From NCBI GenBank assembly GCA_020059765.1, contig JAGVBM010000125.1, forward strand, positions 1 through 11,540: a DNA stretch of 11,540 nucleotides. Direction: 5' to 3'. A program made the position numbers and the translations under genes. Below the pieces are notes generated by a model. That model saw only the letters and a list, made by a program, of their open reading frames with translations, did not search any database and was not told the origin of the DNA. This document shows, in pieces, positions 1 to 5,885 of this stretch. Source of the stretch: Bacillota bacterium. Lineage in GTDB: Bacteria > Bacillota > Bacilli > Tumebacillales > Effusibacillaceae. Position 1 is the first letter of the stretch. Each line of letters starts with the position of its first letter.

Positions 1-603
1 GGTATGAGCTATAGCGACGCTTATGTCCCGTCATGGATCGCCGTCATTTTGTTGAACACTTCGCTGTTCACGTTGGGGACTGTTCTTGCAGGGTACAGGG
101 AAACCGGTGTAGTGCGGCGCTTTCAGGCAACTCCCGTAAAACCCTGGGTGGTCATGACGGCGCATATTGCCCAGGGCACCTTGATTTTTTTGGTTAGTGC
201 AGTGATACTGTTCCTGTTCGGATGGTTTGTCTATGATCTGCACGTTCCCAAATATGTGGGGAGTACCTTGTTGGCCTTGTTGATTTCCATGCTCGCCATC
301 TTTCCCTTCGGCATGTTTGTCACGTCATTCGCCAAAAATACGCGGACTGCGGCGGCGATCGCTTCATTGTTCTTGAATCTGATGCTGTTCTTGTCGGGAG
401 CGACGTTTCCCTTTGAGATGATGCCTAACGTCCTGCAATATATCGGAAAACTATTGCCGCTCTATTATGTGGTCGATCTCCTGCGAGCGACATGGAACTT
501 CACACCGTTGATCGACAATTGGCTGGATGTGGGTGTTTTATTGGGGATATTCGCAGTCTCCACCGTGTTGACGACAAAGTTTTTCCGCTGGAATGCGGAT
601 TGA
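1..603 (+). CDS. ABC-2 type transporter permease, C-terminal part (5' truncated by window edge)
   Basis: This is the membrane subunit of an ABC exporter; the ATPase partner would lie upstream, outside the window. The reading frame is open from base 1, so the Met at base 4 need not be the start. About 200 residues are visible, with five to six hydrophobic segments. The stretch 'SGATFPFEMMP', followed by 'LLPLYYVVDLLRATW', is the typical C-terminal signature of ABC2_membrane (YadH/DrrB-like) permeases, with a final membrane segment before a short polar tail ending 'RWNAD'. The substrate cannot be told; drug, lipid or lantibiotic export are all usual for this family. The stop codon lies inside the left copy of a 24-bp direct repeat, so the gene end abuts the AT-rich islet that follows. 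Confidence 0.88.
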   Translation, partial: GMSYSDAYVPSWIAVILLNTSLFTLGTVLAGYRETGVVRRFQATPVKPWVVMTAHIAQGTLIFLVSAVILFLFGWFVYDLHVPKYVGSTLLALLISMLAIFPFGMFVTSFAKNTRTAAAIASLFLNLMLFLSGATFPFEMMPNVLQYIGKLLPLYYVVDLLRATWNFTPLIDNWLDVGVLLGIFAVSTVLTTKFFRWNAD

Positions 604-614
604 GGACCGGCGAA
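591..614 (+). repeat. 24-bp direct repeat, left copy
   Basis: This stretch, beginning GAATGCGGATTG and ending ACCGGCGAA, is identical to 2144-2167. It covers the last codons and TGA of the ABC permease plus 11 bases after it. The bases on either side differ between the two copies, so the match is exactly 24 bp. It marks the left border of the AT-rich islet. Confidence 0.9.
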
Positions 615-776
615 GATTGTAATGTATTGGATTATTGAATTGAGCAGTTTGCAGAATTAGCGATTTAACGTTAACGAAAGGAAAAATCGAATGTAAGGAA
701 TTAGGTCCACTTTCATTCTTTAAAGTTCCACAGTGAAAAGGGCATACCTGCAGAATTTTCAGAGTTGGATTGTTTT

Positions 777-890
777 TTAAGCAGCTTGTTTCTTTGATTT
801 TGCTTTTGAAATAGCTAACGCTATTGCCAGCAGTACAATCGCATTGAGATACACGTATGTTTTACTTTCTCGATGCCACAACGTGGACAT
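777..890 (-). CDS. possible small membrane peptide (37 aa), doubtful
   Basis: An ATG-started frame of 37 codons encodes one clear hydrophobic segment (about residues 12-28, 'YVYLNAIVLLAIALAI') and a lysine-rich, alanine-ending tail. It lies 22 nt downstream of the better-supported 33-aa microprotein on the same strand and could be co-transcribed with it. Against it, no Shine-Dalgarno sequence is visible before the ATG. An overlapping frame just upstream reads 'SGRCPRCGIEK', a zinc-ribbon-like CxxC, before it too stops. The region may therefore be the remains of a longer frameshifted gene. No family recognised. Confidence 0.3.
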   Translation of the reverse strand: MSTLWHRESKTYVYLNAIVLLAIALAISKAKSKKQAA

Positions 891-912
891 CGTCCGCTGT
901 ACGGCTGGTTTC

Positions 913-1014
913 TTATTTTTTCTTTAAAAAGAATTTATAAAGAAACACCCCAGCTGTAATGGTTATCATCAGTCCACCCAGTTGAAAAACAAAAGTTCCC
1001 CAATTGAAATCCAT
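913..1014 (-). CDS. 33-aa single-span membrane microprotein
   Basis: The product starts MDFNWGTFVF, has one hydrophobic span (about residues 6-26) and ends in a positively charged 'KFFLKKK' tail, which suggests an N-out, C-in membrane peptide by the positive-inside rule. Support is unusually good for so short a frame. There is a strong G-rich Shine-Dalgarno (AAAGGGGGGG) about 6 nt before the ATG, and a near-consensus sigma-A promoter (TTGTCA, 17 nt, TAAAAT) placing the start of transcription about 19 nt upstream of the ATG. It is transcribed away from the secreted-protein gene at 1129. Size and layout resemble small toxins, holin-like peptides and regulatory membrane microproteins, but nothing seen decides between them. 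Function unknown. Confidence 0.6.
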   Translation of the reverse strand: MDFNWGTFVFQLGGLMITITAGVFLYKFFLKKK

Positions 1015-1039
1015 AGTAACCCCCCCTTTCTGATTAATT

Positions 1040-1068
1040 ATTTTAACTCAAACTCAATCTATTGACAA
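1040..1068 (-). promoter_or_regulatory. sigma-A promoter for the 33-aa microprotein
   Basis: On the minus strand the -35 is TTGTCA (1063-1068) and the -10 is TAAAAT (1040-1045), separated by 17 nt; each matches five of six consensus bases. Its -35 occupies the same base pairs as the -35 of the divergent promoter on the other strand. Confidence 0.65.
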
Positions 1069-1090
1069 ATTTCCATTTATGAATTATTGT
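1062..1090 (+). promoter_or_regulatory. sigma-A promoter for the secreted-protein gene
   Basis: The -35 TTGACA (1062-1067) is perfect, the spacer is 17 nt and the -10 is TATTGT (1085-1090). Transcription would start near 1097, giving a leader of about 32 nt before the ATG at 1129. The -35 overlaps that of the minus-strand promoter by five base pairs, so polymerase binding at one should exclude the other. Confidence 0.6.
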
Positions 1091-1128
1091 GTTGATGTAG
1101 TTTAATTTTATGTTTGAAGGGTGGTTAT

Positions 1129-1935
1129 ATGTATAGGATTTGGAAATACCTGGTTAAATTTTTTTTATCAGCTTTGTTGTTCGCATCTCCAGCATACGCC
1201 GCAGATCTACAAACATCAAACAATAAGGTTTCTTTAAATTCTGAGGAAATTCAGGCTTTAAATACCCTTAGAAAAACTCTCAAAGTGAATTCCAGAAAAA
1301 TCACAGAACTTGTGAATGCAGATAAAGAAGAGTTAATTGAGCAGGACGCAAACCTTCAACAAAGTATCACGGCTGTAAAAGCTATAGAACAAAAATATCC
1401 AAAGGCGGCTTTTGTCTTTACTATTGAGCTTGATGCAAAGAATCCAACCAAATATCAGCCGATTCTTGATTCCATTGTTTTACGTGAAAATGAAAAACGG
1501 GTTATCTCGTTTGACGATGGCAGTTTTTTGGTGTTGCAAAGCAAAACCAATCCAAAAACTACCGTTATTTCTGATACAGTTTCCACTATGGCCACTGAAC
1601 TACCTCTATCGCACACTCATAAAGTTGAGGTTTGGGGGATTTATAAAGCGGCTGAACTTCTTCTAACCACGGACTATATGGCGGATATTAATGCCTATTA
1701 TGTATATGGAACAGATGTGAACGTTTCATATAGTGCTTGGTATCCAACTTCGGTAACCAGCGCAAGTGCTAGTTGGATCAGTAAATCTGCCTATAATTCT
1801 TCTCAAGTTATGAAGAGCAAGGGATTTTTTGCTCTACGTGATAGCTATGGTGGAGTTTCCCGAGATTTCACCTACACACTGTATACGGAGATCACTTCTT
1901 CTGGATCAATCAGAGACTATTTTACCAGCACCTGA
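1129..1935 (+). CDS. secreted protein of unknown function (268 aa)
   Basis: The ATG at 1129 is chosen because GAAGGGTGG precedes it at good spacing. A TTG five codons earlier overlaps that ribosome site and is unlikely. The N-terminus is a clear Sec signal peptide: charged 'MYRIWKYLVK', a hydrophobic core, and an 'AYA-A' cleavage site near residue 24. No lipobox cysteine is present, and no membrane span follows. Residues about 30-100 are charged and probably helical. The second half is rich in Ser, Thr, Tyr and Val ('DVNVSYSAWYPTSVTSASASW'), as in extracellular beta-sandwich domains. I do not recognise the family. The gene is clearly AT-richer than the flanking permease and ku, lies between exact direct repeats, and has its own promoter, all consistent with acquired DNA. 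Confidence 0.85.
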   Translation: MYRIWKYLVKFFLSALLFASPAYAADLQTSNNKVSLNSEEIQALNTLRKTLKVNSRKITELVNADKEELIEQDANLQQSITAVKAIEQKYPKAAFVFTIELDAKNPTKYQPILDSIVLRENEKRVISFDDGSFLVLQSKTNPKTTVISDTVSTMATELPLSHTHKVEVWGIYKAAELLLTTDYMADINAYYVYGTDVNVSYSAWYPTSVTSASASWISKSAYNSSQVMKSKGFFALRDSYGGVSRDFTYTLYTEITSSGSIRDYFTST

Positions 1936-1969
1936 TAAGTAAGCGTCTCAATTGAAGTGCTAGTGAGTC

Positions 1970-1992
1970 AGGAATAAGCGATAACGCTTCCT
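1970..1992 (+). terminator. weak hairpin after the secreted-protein gene
   Basis: The arms AGGA/TCCT and AGCG/CGCT enclose a 4-base ATAA loop, with a 3-base bulge on the left side. It starts 34 nt after the stop codon. The following bases (GCTGTTTGC) are not a real U-tract, so it may act as a weak terminator or only as a 3' end stabiliser. Confidence 0.3.
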
Positions 1993-2019
1993 GCTGTTTG
2001 CAATGGGGTGGCAGTTTAG

Positions 2020-2178
2020 AAGGCTCCATGTCAAGCCTACTATGTTTTTCTCTATCAATATCCACTCCCCACACCAAATGGCGAAGAGCTTTATAAGATT
2101 ACCTTGTATTTTGAGAAAGGGAGCATAAGAGTGATTGAGGGACGAATGCGGATTGAGGACCGGCGAATGATAGGATGA
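2020..2178 (+). pseudogene. 3' remnant of an unidentified protein gene
   Basis: Directly after an in-frame TAG at 2017-2019, 52 codons stay open to a TGA at 2176-2178. The product has a coding-like composition ('YYVFLYQYPLPTPNGEEL', then 'YKITLYFEKGSIRVIEGR'). There is no ATG until near the end and no ribosome site, so this reads as the tail of a gene whose 5' part has been lost. The frame continues straight through the right 24-bp repeat ('RMRIEDRR') and stops just before the ku stop codon on the other strand. Family not recognised. It could also be a chance open frame, since 52 codons in AT-rich DNA is modest evidence. Confidence 0.4.
2144..2167 (+). repeat. 24-bp direct repeat, right copy
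   Basis: Identical over 24 bp to 591-614. It lies 12 bp beyond the stop of ku (minus strand). Removing one copy and everything between would join the permease stop codon to the ku end, leaving a compact tail-to-tail pair. That suggests the right-hand flank is original chromosome and the islet an insertion. Confidence 0.9.
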
Positions 2179-2179
2179 A

Positions 2180-3094
2180 TCAACTTGTCGCGCGACGGCG
2201 CCTCCGTTTCGGCGTTTCCTGGCCAGGGCCGGGGGCTGCGGACTGTACAGTCCCTGCGTCGGTGCCGGTTGCCGCCGCTGATTCGGAACCGTGTGCTGCC
2301 GCTTCTTTTCGTTGGTTCATTTCTTTTGTTGCGGTTAGGCTGCGCTTCAACGCTTCCATCAGATCCACCACGTTGTCGGTTCGGGGAGCGGCAACAGGCT
2401 GTTCCACTTCCGCGTTTTGAATTTTGGCTTCGATCAATTGTTTCAGAGCATCCTCATAATTGCTTTTATAATCATTGCGGAAGGAACTGCTGATTTCTTC
2501 GATCAACTTTTTCGCCATTTCCAACTCACTGTCGCTGACTTCGAGATTTGCGACACCATCAATCCCCGGTACACCTTCGACGGCACGAATTTCTGCCGGA
2601 TAATGAATCATGTTCATGACCAGGCTGTTTTGGTGAGTGCGAATCACAGCCAAATGTTCGCTTGTCCGAAAAGCCACTTTGGCCACAGCCACCCTATTGG
2701 TCTGCTGCATGGCTTCATGCAGAAGTTTATAGGGCTTTCCGCCGTATTCTCCGGGGCCCAAATAGTAGGCATTTTCATAATAGATGGGATCTACACTGTC
2801 CTTGTCCGTAAAATGCAGGATGTCGATGGTCCGCAAGGTGGGCAAGGGGAGATTCTCCATTTCCTCATCTGTAATCAAAATAAAATTTCCCGGGGCATAT
2901 TCATACCCCCGGACAATCTCAGTTGTTTCAATTTCCCGATTGCAAACCGGACACCATTTTTTGTATTGAATCGGGTGCTTGCATTCATTATGCAAACTTC
3001 GAAAACTGGTTTTGTGTTCTTCAGTCGCTTTGTACAGACTTACCGGTATGTTGACCAAACCAAAACTGATGCTGCCTTTCCACATGGATCTCAT
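2180..3094 (-). CDS. ku: non-homologous end-joining protein Ku
   Basis: Bacterial Ku forms a homodimeric ring on DNA ends and recruits the ligase LigD for double-strand break repair, a role often linked to spores or stationary phase. The family hallmark 'MWKGSISFGLVNIPV' sits at the N-terminus, followed by 'ECKHPIQYKKWCPVCNREI' (Cys38, Cys48, Cys51), 'YLGPGEYGGKPYKLL' and the 'VAVAKVAFRTSEHLAVIR' core strand. The last 50 or so residues are an Ala/Gly/Pro linker ending 'PKRRRRRATS', a basic tail typical of bacterial Ku. I chose the ATG at 3094 (MRSMWKG) because family members start there; GAGG lies 11 nt upstream. An ATG at 3142 would add 16 residues and cannot be excluded. It lies 88 nt downstream of pduL on the same strand with no visible terminator, so read-through is possible. 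LigD is not in the window. Confidence 0.95.
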   Translation of the reverse strand: MRSMWKGSISFGLVNIPVSLYKATEEHKTSFRSLHNECKHPIQYKKWCPVCNREIETTEIVRGYEYAPGNFILITDEEMENLPLPTLRTIDILHFTDKDSVDPIYYENAYYLGPGEYGGKPYKLLHEAMQQTNRVAVAKVAFRTSEHLAVIRTHQNSLVMNMIHYPAEIRAVEGVPGIDGVANLEVSDSELEMAKKLIEEISSSFRNDYKSNYEDALKQLIEAKIQNAEVEQPVAAPRTDNVVDLMEALKRSLTATKEMNQRKEAAAHGSESAAATGTDAGTVQSAAPGPGQETPKRRRRRATS

Positions 3095-3182
3095 GTATGC
3101 ATCGACCTCACGATCAGGCTGGCCCTGTTTTTTAATTACCATGCCCAAAACGGCTCCATCCTATTATTTGGGTTTGTTGCAT

Positions 3183-3779
3183 TTACGCCATTTGATGTTT
3201 CAATAAGGTAAACAGTTCCACCGTGTCGCCGGTCTTCAAATCGGCCGCGTTTGCTTCGTCCGTATCAATATGGAAGTCCAGGCCGAACTGTTCGTCGACA
3301 CGCGCGATTACATCGTCAAAGATCAGGCTGCGATCACCAAAGGTTTTTTTCAGCATGATGATGTCATTGTTCTTGATGCCTAACCGTTGAGCGTCAGCAG
3401 GGTTGAGATGCAGGTGCCGCTTGGCGATAATGACCCCTTCTTTAATAGCAAGCTCCCCTTTGGGCCCGATCAACGTAACGCCGGGTGTTCCCTGGATGTT
3501 GCCGGACAGACGGATTGGGGCTGCAACTCCCAATTTGTAAGAATCGGTTTTGGAAATCTCCAGCTGCGTAATTTTGCGGACAGGGCCCAGAATCCGAACG
3601 TTCTCGATTTCACCTTTTGGACCGCGAACCGTAACGGTTTCTTGTGCAGCGAATTCACTGGGTTGCGACAAGTACTTCATCGGAGTCAATTGGTGGCCTT
3701 CACCAAACAATACGTTTACTACCTCTTGTGTGATATGGAGGTGTCGATTGGATACACCTACGGGAATTTTGATGCTCAT
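3183..3779 (-). CDS. pduL: PduL-type phosphate acyltransferase (phosphotransacylase)
   Basis: Interconverts acyl-CoA plus phosphate and acyl-phosphate plus CoA (propionyl in microcompartments, acetyl in free-standing forms). It is unrelated in sequence to the common Pta. The 198-residue product shows the two PduL beta-barrel halves, each with its metal-site motif: 'NRHLH' (His13, His15) and 'KRHLHL' (His122, His124), plus Glu74 and 'GLDFHID' (His170), matching the zinc-ligand and catalytic positions known for the family. There is no N-terminal microcompartment-targeting helix, and no shell genes are visible, so it is probably a soluble housekeeping enzyme. The ATG at 3779 is preceded by AAAGGA, which overlaps the ackA stop codon. 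The 14-nt gap to ackA indicates one operon. An ATG at 3797 overlapping the ackA TGA lacks a ribosome site. Confidence 0.93.
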   Translation of the reverse strand: MSIKIPVGVSNRHLHITQEVVNVLFGEGHQLTPMKYLSQPSEFAAQETVTVRGPKGEIENVRILGPVRKITQLEISKTDSYKLGVAAPIRLSGNIQGTPGVTLIGPKGELAIKEGVIIAKRHLHLNPADAQRLGIKNNDIIMLKKTFGDRSLIFDDVIARVDEQFGLDFHIDTDEANAADLKTGDTVELFTLLKHQMA

Positions 3780-3793
3780 GCGAATCAGTCCTT

Positions 3794-4990
3794 TCATAGA
3801 TTTATTATGTTCACTGTTTCACGGGCTATCATTAATTCTTCATTTGTCGGAATCACCAGGGCTTTGACGGGAGACTCAGGTGTGGTAAGCTCCATTTCTT
3901 TGCCTCTACCCGCGTTCCGGCTTGGATCGAAATGGATGCCCATAAAATCTAGTCCTTCCAATACCCGCTCACGGATCAAATCACTGTTTTCGCCGATTCC
4001 GGCCGTAAAGACTATGGCGTCAACACCCTGCAGGGCGACGGCGTAACTGCCGATATAATCGCGGATACGGTCGACGCAGATATCAAGCGCCAACTGCGAA
4101 CGGTACTCTCCTTCGGAAGCGGCGGATTCGATGTCCCGGAGATCGTTTGAAATACCGGAGATGCCGAGCAAACCGCTTTGTTTGTTGAGAATATCGATCA
4201 CTTCTTGTGCGGTTTTGCCCGTCTTCTCCATGATAAAGGGAATCACCGCCGGATCCAGATCTCCGGAACGAGTACCCATGGTCACGCCGGCAAGCGGCGT
4301 AAAGCCCATGGATGTATCGACGGATTTGCCGCTTTTTACTGCCGTAATGCTTGAACCGTTGCCTAAATGACAACTGATGAGGCGAAGTTGTTCCAACGGT
4401 TTTCCCAAGATTTCGGCGGCCCGTTGGGTAACGTACTTGTGAGATGTCCCGTGGAACCCATATTTGCGAATGCCAAGCTGCTTATAGTATTCATACGGCA
4501 AACTGTACAAATAAGCGGACGGCGGCATCGTTTGGTGAAACGCAGTATCGAAAACGGCAACAGCCGGTACATTCGGCAGAGCTTTTTGGAATGCCTGGAT
4601 GCCCACCAGATTCGGCGGATTGTGCAGCGGCGCCAGTTCACTGCAAGCTTCTATTTCTTCGACGACTTCGTCCGTAATCAAAACGGAGTCGGAAAAACGT
4701 TCCCCGCCGTGCACCACACGGTGCCCGATACCGGCAATGTCTTCGATCTTCTCGATCGCGCCGAATTCTTTGTCAACAAGCATCTGAAGGACCAATTGTA
4801 CGGCATGTGAATGGTCGGGAATGGAGGCAACGGTTTCATATTTTTTTTCCTGGACAGTTTGTTTGTGAATAGATTCACTCAACCCGATACGTTCGATTAA
4901 TCCCTTGGCCATTACTTGCTCGGTATCCATGTCGATCAATTGGTATTTCAGCGATGAACTCCCGCAGTTTACGGACAGTATGTTTAACAT
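3794..4990 (-). CDS. ackA: acetate kinase
   Basis: Catalyses acetyl-phosphate plus ADP to acetate plus ATP (reversible), and often accepts propionate. The 398-residue length is standard. All key residues of the acetate/sugar kinase fold fall at canonical places: Asn8 in 'VNCGSSSLK', Arg91 in 'HRVVHGGERF', Asp148 in 'VFDTAFHQTMP', His180 in 'YGFHGTSH', Arg241 in 'MGTRSGDLDP' and Glu384 in 'PTNEELMIARE'. The ATG at 4990 follows AAGGTGG with 6-nt spacing; a GTG three codons earlier would overlap that site. It is first gene of the ackA-pduL pair, and the acyl-phosphate made by PduL is its substrate. No convincing cre (CcpA) site was seen upstream. Confidence 0.97.
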   Translation of the reverse strand: MLNILSVNCGSSSLKYQLIDMDTEQVMAKGLIERIGLSESIHKQTVQEKKYETVASIPDHSHAVQLVLQMLVDKEFGAIEKIEDIAGIGHRVVHGGERFSDSVLITDEVVEEIEACSELAPLHNPPNLVGIQAFQKALPNVPAVAVFDTAFHQTMPPSAYLYSLPYEYYKQLGIRKYGFHGTSHKYVTQRAAEILGKPLEQLRLISCHLGNGSSITAVKSGKSVDTSMGFTPLAGVTMGTRSGDLDPAVIPFIMEKTGKTAQEVIDILNKQSGLLGISGISNDLRDIESAASEGEYRSQLALDICVDRIRDYIGSYAVALQGVDAIVFTAGIGENSDLIRERVLEGLDFMGIHFDPSRNAGRGKEMELTTPESPVKALVIPTNEELMIARETVNIINL

Positions 4991-5081
4991 GGCTTCCACC
5001 TTGCTTCATTAAAATGGGTCTACCATTACACCACATTATTTGTTGCGAATGAGCATCTATGCATGCCTCTTTTTCAACTCC

Positions 5082-5090
5082 ATAATACCA
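5082..5090 (-). promoter_or_regulatory. possible extended -10 promoter for ackA
   Basis: On the minus strand TGGTATTAT forms a TGn-extended -10 (TATTAT, five of six). No good -35 is seen 16-18 nt upstream. Transcription would start near 5075, about 85 nt before ackA. It rests on the -10 alone. Confidence 0.35.
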
Positions 5091-5270
5091 CCTGCGAAAG
5101 GAAAATAACAGTTTCGACCGTTTGTTTGAACAGAAATCAAAAAATCTTAGTAAACACAGTAATATCAGGGTTTTTTGACGTCACTGAAATGAAACAGATG
5201 TTACAAATTTATGAAACAGGTATTAAGAGAACTTTTTCACAATCTTGTAAAATCATCCGAGACGGATTCG

Positions 5271-5279
5271 TGTTACAAT
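5271..5279 (+). promoter_or_regulatory. extended -10 promoter for the 84-aa Cys-cluster protein
   Basis: TGTTACAAT is a TGn-extended -10 (TACAAT, five of six) about 30 nt upstream of the ribosome site. The -35 region at 5251-5256 is poor; TTGTAA at 5245 is too far away (23 nt). The rest of 4991-5270, between the divergent ackA and this gene, shows no convincing coding frame. Confidence 0.4.
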
Positions 5280-5317
5280 AACTATGTAAATAAATTCACA
5301 AAGAAGGGGTTCTGGAT

Positions 5318-5572
5318 ATGGAACGGTATATTAATTTGGATGTCGAGAAGTTTGCCGACAAGCTGCTGAACAAAGAAGAACGGGAATTGATCGAAGATCT
5401 TGAAATCCATGTCTGTTTAGATCCGGAATGCAAACAGGTCTATCATAAAGTATGCGATTGCAAGAAGAATTCGATCGATCGGATTATTCAAGAAGATAAA
5501 GTGATCAACAAATTCGTCGCTTTGCTTGAACAAGATGAAGAGATCATGACGCGATTTCGGTTTCACTTTTGA
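5318..5572 (+). CDS. 84-aa cytosolic protein with a Cys cluster, unknown function
   Basis: The ATG follows AAGGGG with 8-nt spacing. The product is charged, has no membrane segment and appears largely helical. Its middle holds C-X4-C-X7-C-X-C (Cys33, Cys38, Cys46, Cys48, in 'HVCLDPECKQVYHKVCDC') with His31 and His43 close by, a plausible zinc or redox site. I do not recognise the family. It is transcribed alone: an extended -10 promoter lies upstream and a strong intrinsic terminator begins 12 nt after the stop. It is divergent from ackA. A small metal-binding regulator or adaptor is possible, but this is only a guess from the cysteine spacing. Confidence 0.8.
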   Translation: MERYINLDVEKFADKLLNKEERELIEDLEIHVCLDPECKQVYHKVCDCKKNSIDRIIQEDKVINKFVALLEQDEEIMTRFRFHF

Positions 5573-5584
5573 TGCGGAAGCAAG

Positions 5585-5615
5585 TCTGTTGCACACCCGG
5601 CAGCAGATTTTTTTT
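5585..5615 (+). terminator. Rho-independent terminator
   Basis: The stem TCTGTTGC/GCAGCAGA (8 bp with one G-U pair) has a 7-base loop and is followed by eight T residues at 5608-5615. It ends the 84-aa gene and insulates the DnaA-box region beyond. Confidence 0.9.
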
Positions 5616-5648
5616 ACTTGCGGATGGTTTGGCCATGCACGATTCCAG

Positions 5649-5758
5649 TTATCCACAAAACTTTGTGGATATGTTGTGGATATGTTGTGGATAGGCTGTT
5701 GGCAATTCCTAAACAGGTGAGGAAATCATTGATGATGCAGGGGAAATCCTGTGCATAA
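5649..5758. promoter_or_regulatory. DnaA-box cluster
   Basis: A perfect consensus box TTATCCACA lies at 5649-5657. Three boxes in the opposite orientation follow, TGTGGATAT at 5664-5672 and 5675-5683 and TGTGGATAG at 5686-5694, each one mismatch from TGTGGATAA and stepping by exactly 11 bp. A further TGTGCATAA (a TTATNCACA-type box) is at 5750-5758. The first two boxes also form a 10-bp inverted repeat (5650-5671, 2-bp centre). The cluster is intergenic, between the terminator at 5585 and the hairpin at 5769. Such clusters bind the initiator DnaA. Outside oriC they are known to titrate or control DnaA (datA in E. coli, DnaA-box clusters in B. subtilis), or to regulate a neighbouring gene. No dnaA, dnaN or obvious AT-rich unwinding element is in the window, so a titration or regulatory site is likelier than an origin. 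Confidence 0.75.
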
Positions 5759-5768
5759 CTTTATATCA

Positions 5769-5802
5769 GGGCAACCGGCTCGAATCGGTTGCCCGTTTGA
5801 TT
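5769..5802 (+). terminator. intergenic hairpin, possible terminator
   Basis: GGGCAACCG and CGGTTGCCC form a perfect 9-bp stem around an 8-base loop, followed by GTTTGATT. The U-tract is poor, and no gene clearly ends here, since the terminator at 5585-5615 already closes the upstream gene. It may be a second terminator or the edge of the DnaA-box region. Confidence 0.45.
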
Positions 5803-5885
5803 GTGGTGGTAATATTGGAGTTCCTCATATATGATAAGTTATAAGAAAAGAGGCAAGTGATCATTACGTGATAAAGGAGTCTCTT

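Noticed and set aside
665..674. TTAACGTTAA palindrome as an operator
   Set aside because: It is a lone 10-bp palindrome with no promoter or gene start nearby; chance occurrence in AT-rich DNA is likely.
591..2167. islet as an insertion sequence
   Set aside because: No transposase, no terminal inverted repeats seen inside the direct repeats, and 24 bp is far longer than a usual target duplication.
2417..3211. 264-codon plus-strand frame opposite ku
   Set aside because: It is the antisense shadow of ku, whose protein motifs are unmistakable.
5063..5281. 72-codon plus-strand frame between ackA and the 84-aa gene
   Set aside because: It has no ribosome site, lies across the ackA promoter region, and its composition is not protein-like.
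5649..5758. the DnaA-box cluster as the chromosomal origin oriC
   Set aside because: dnaA, dnaN, rpmH and a clear AT-rich unwinding region are all missing from the neighbourhood.
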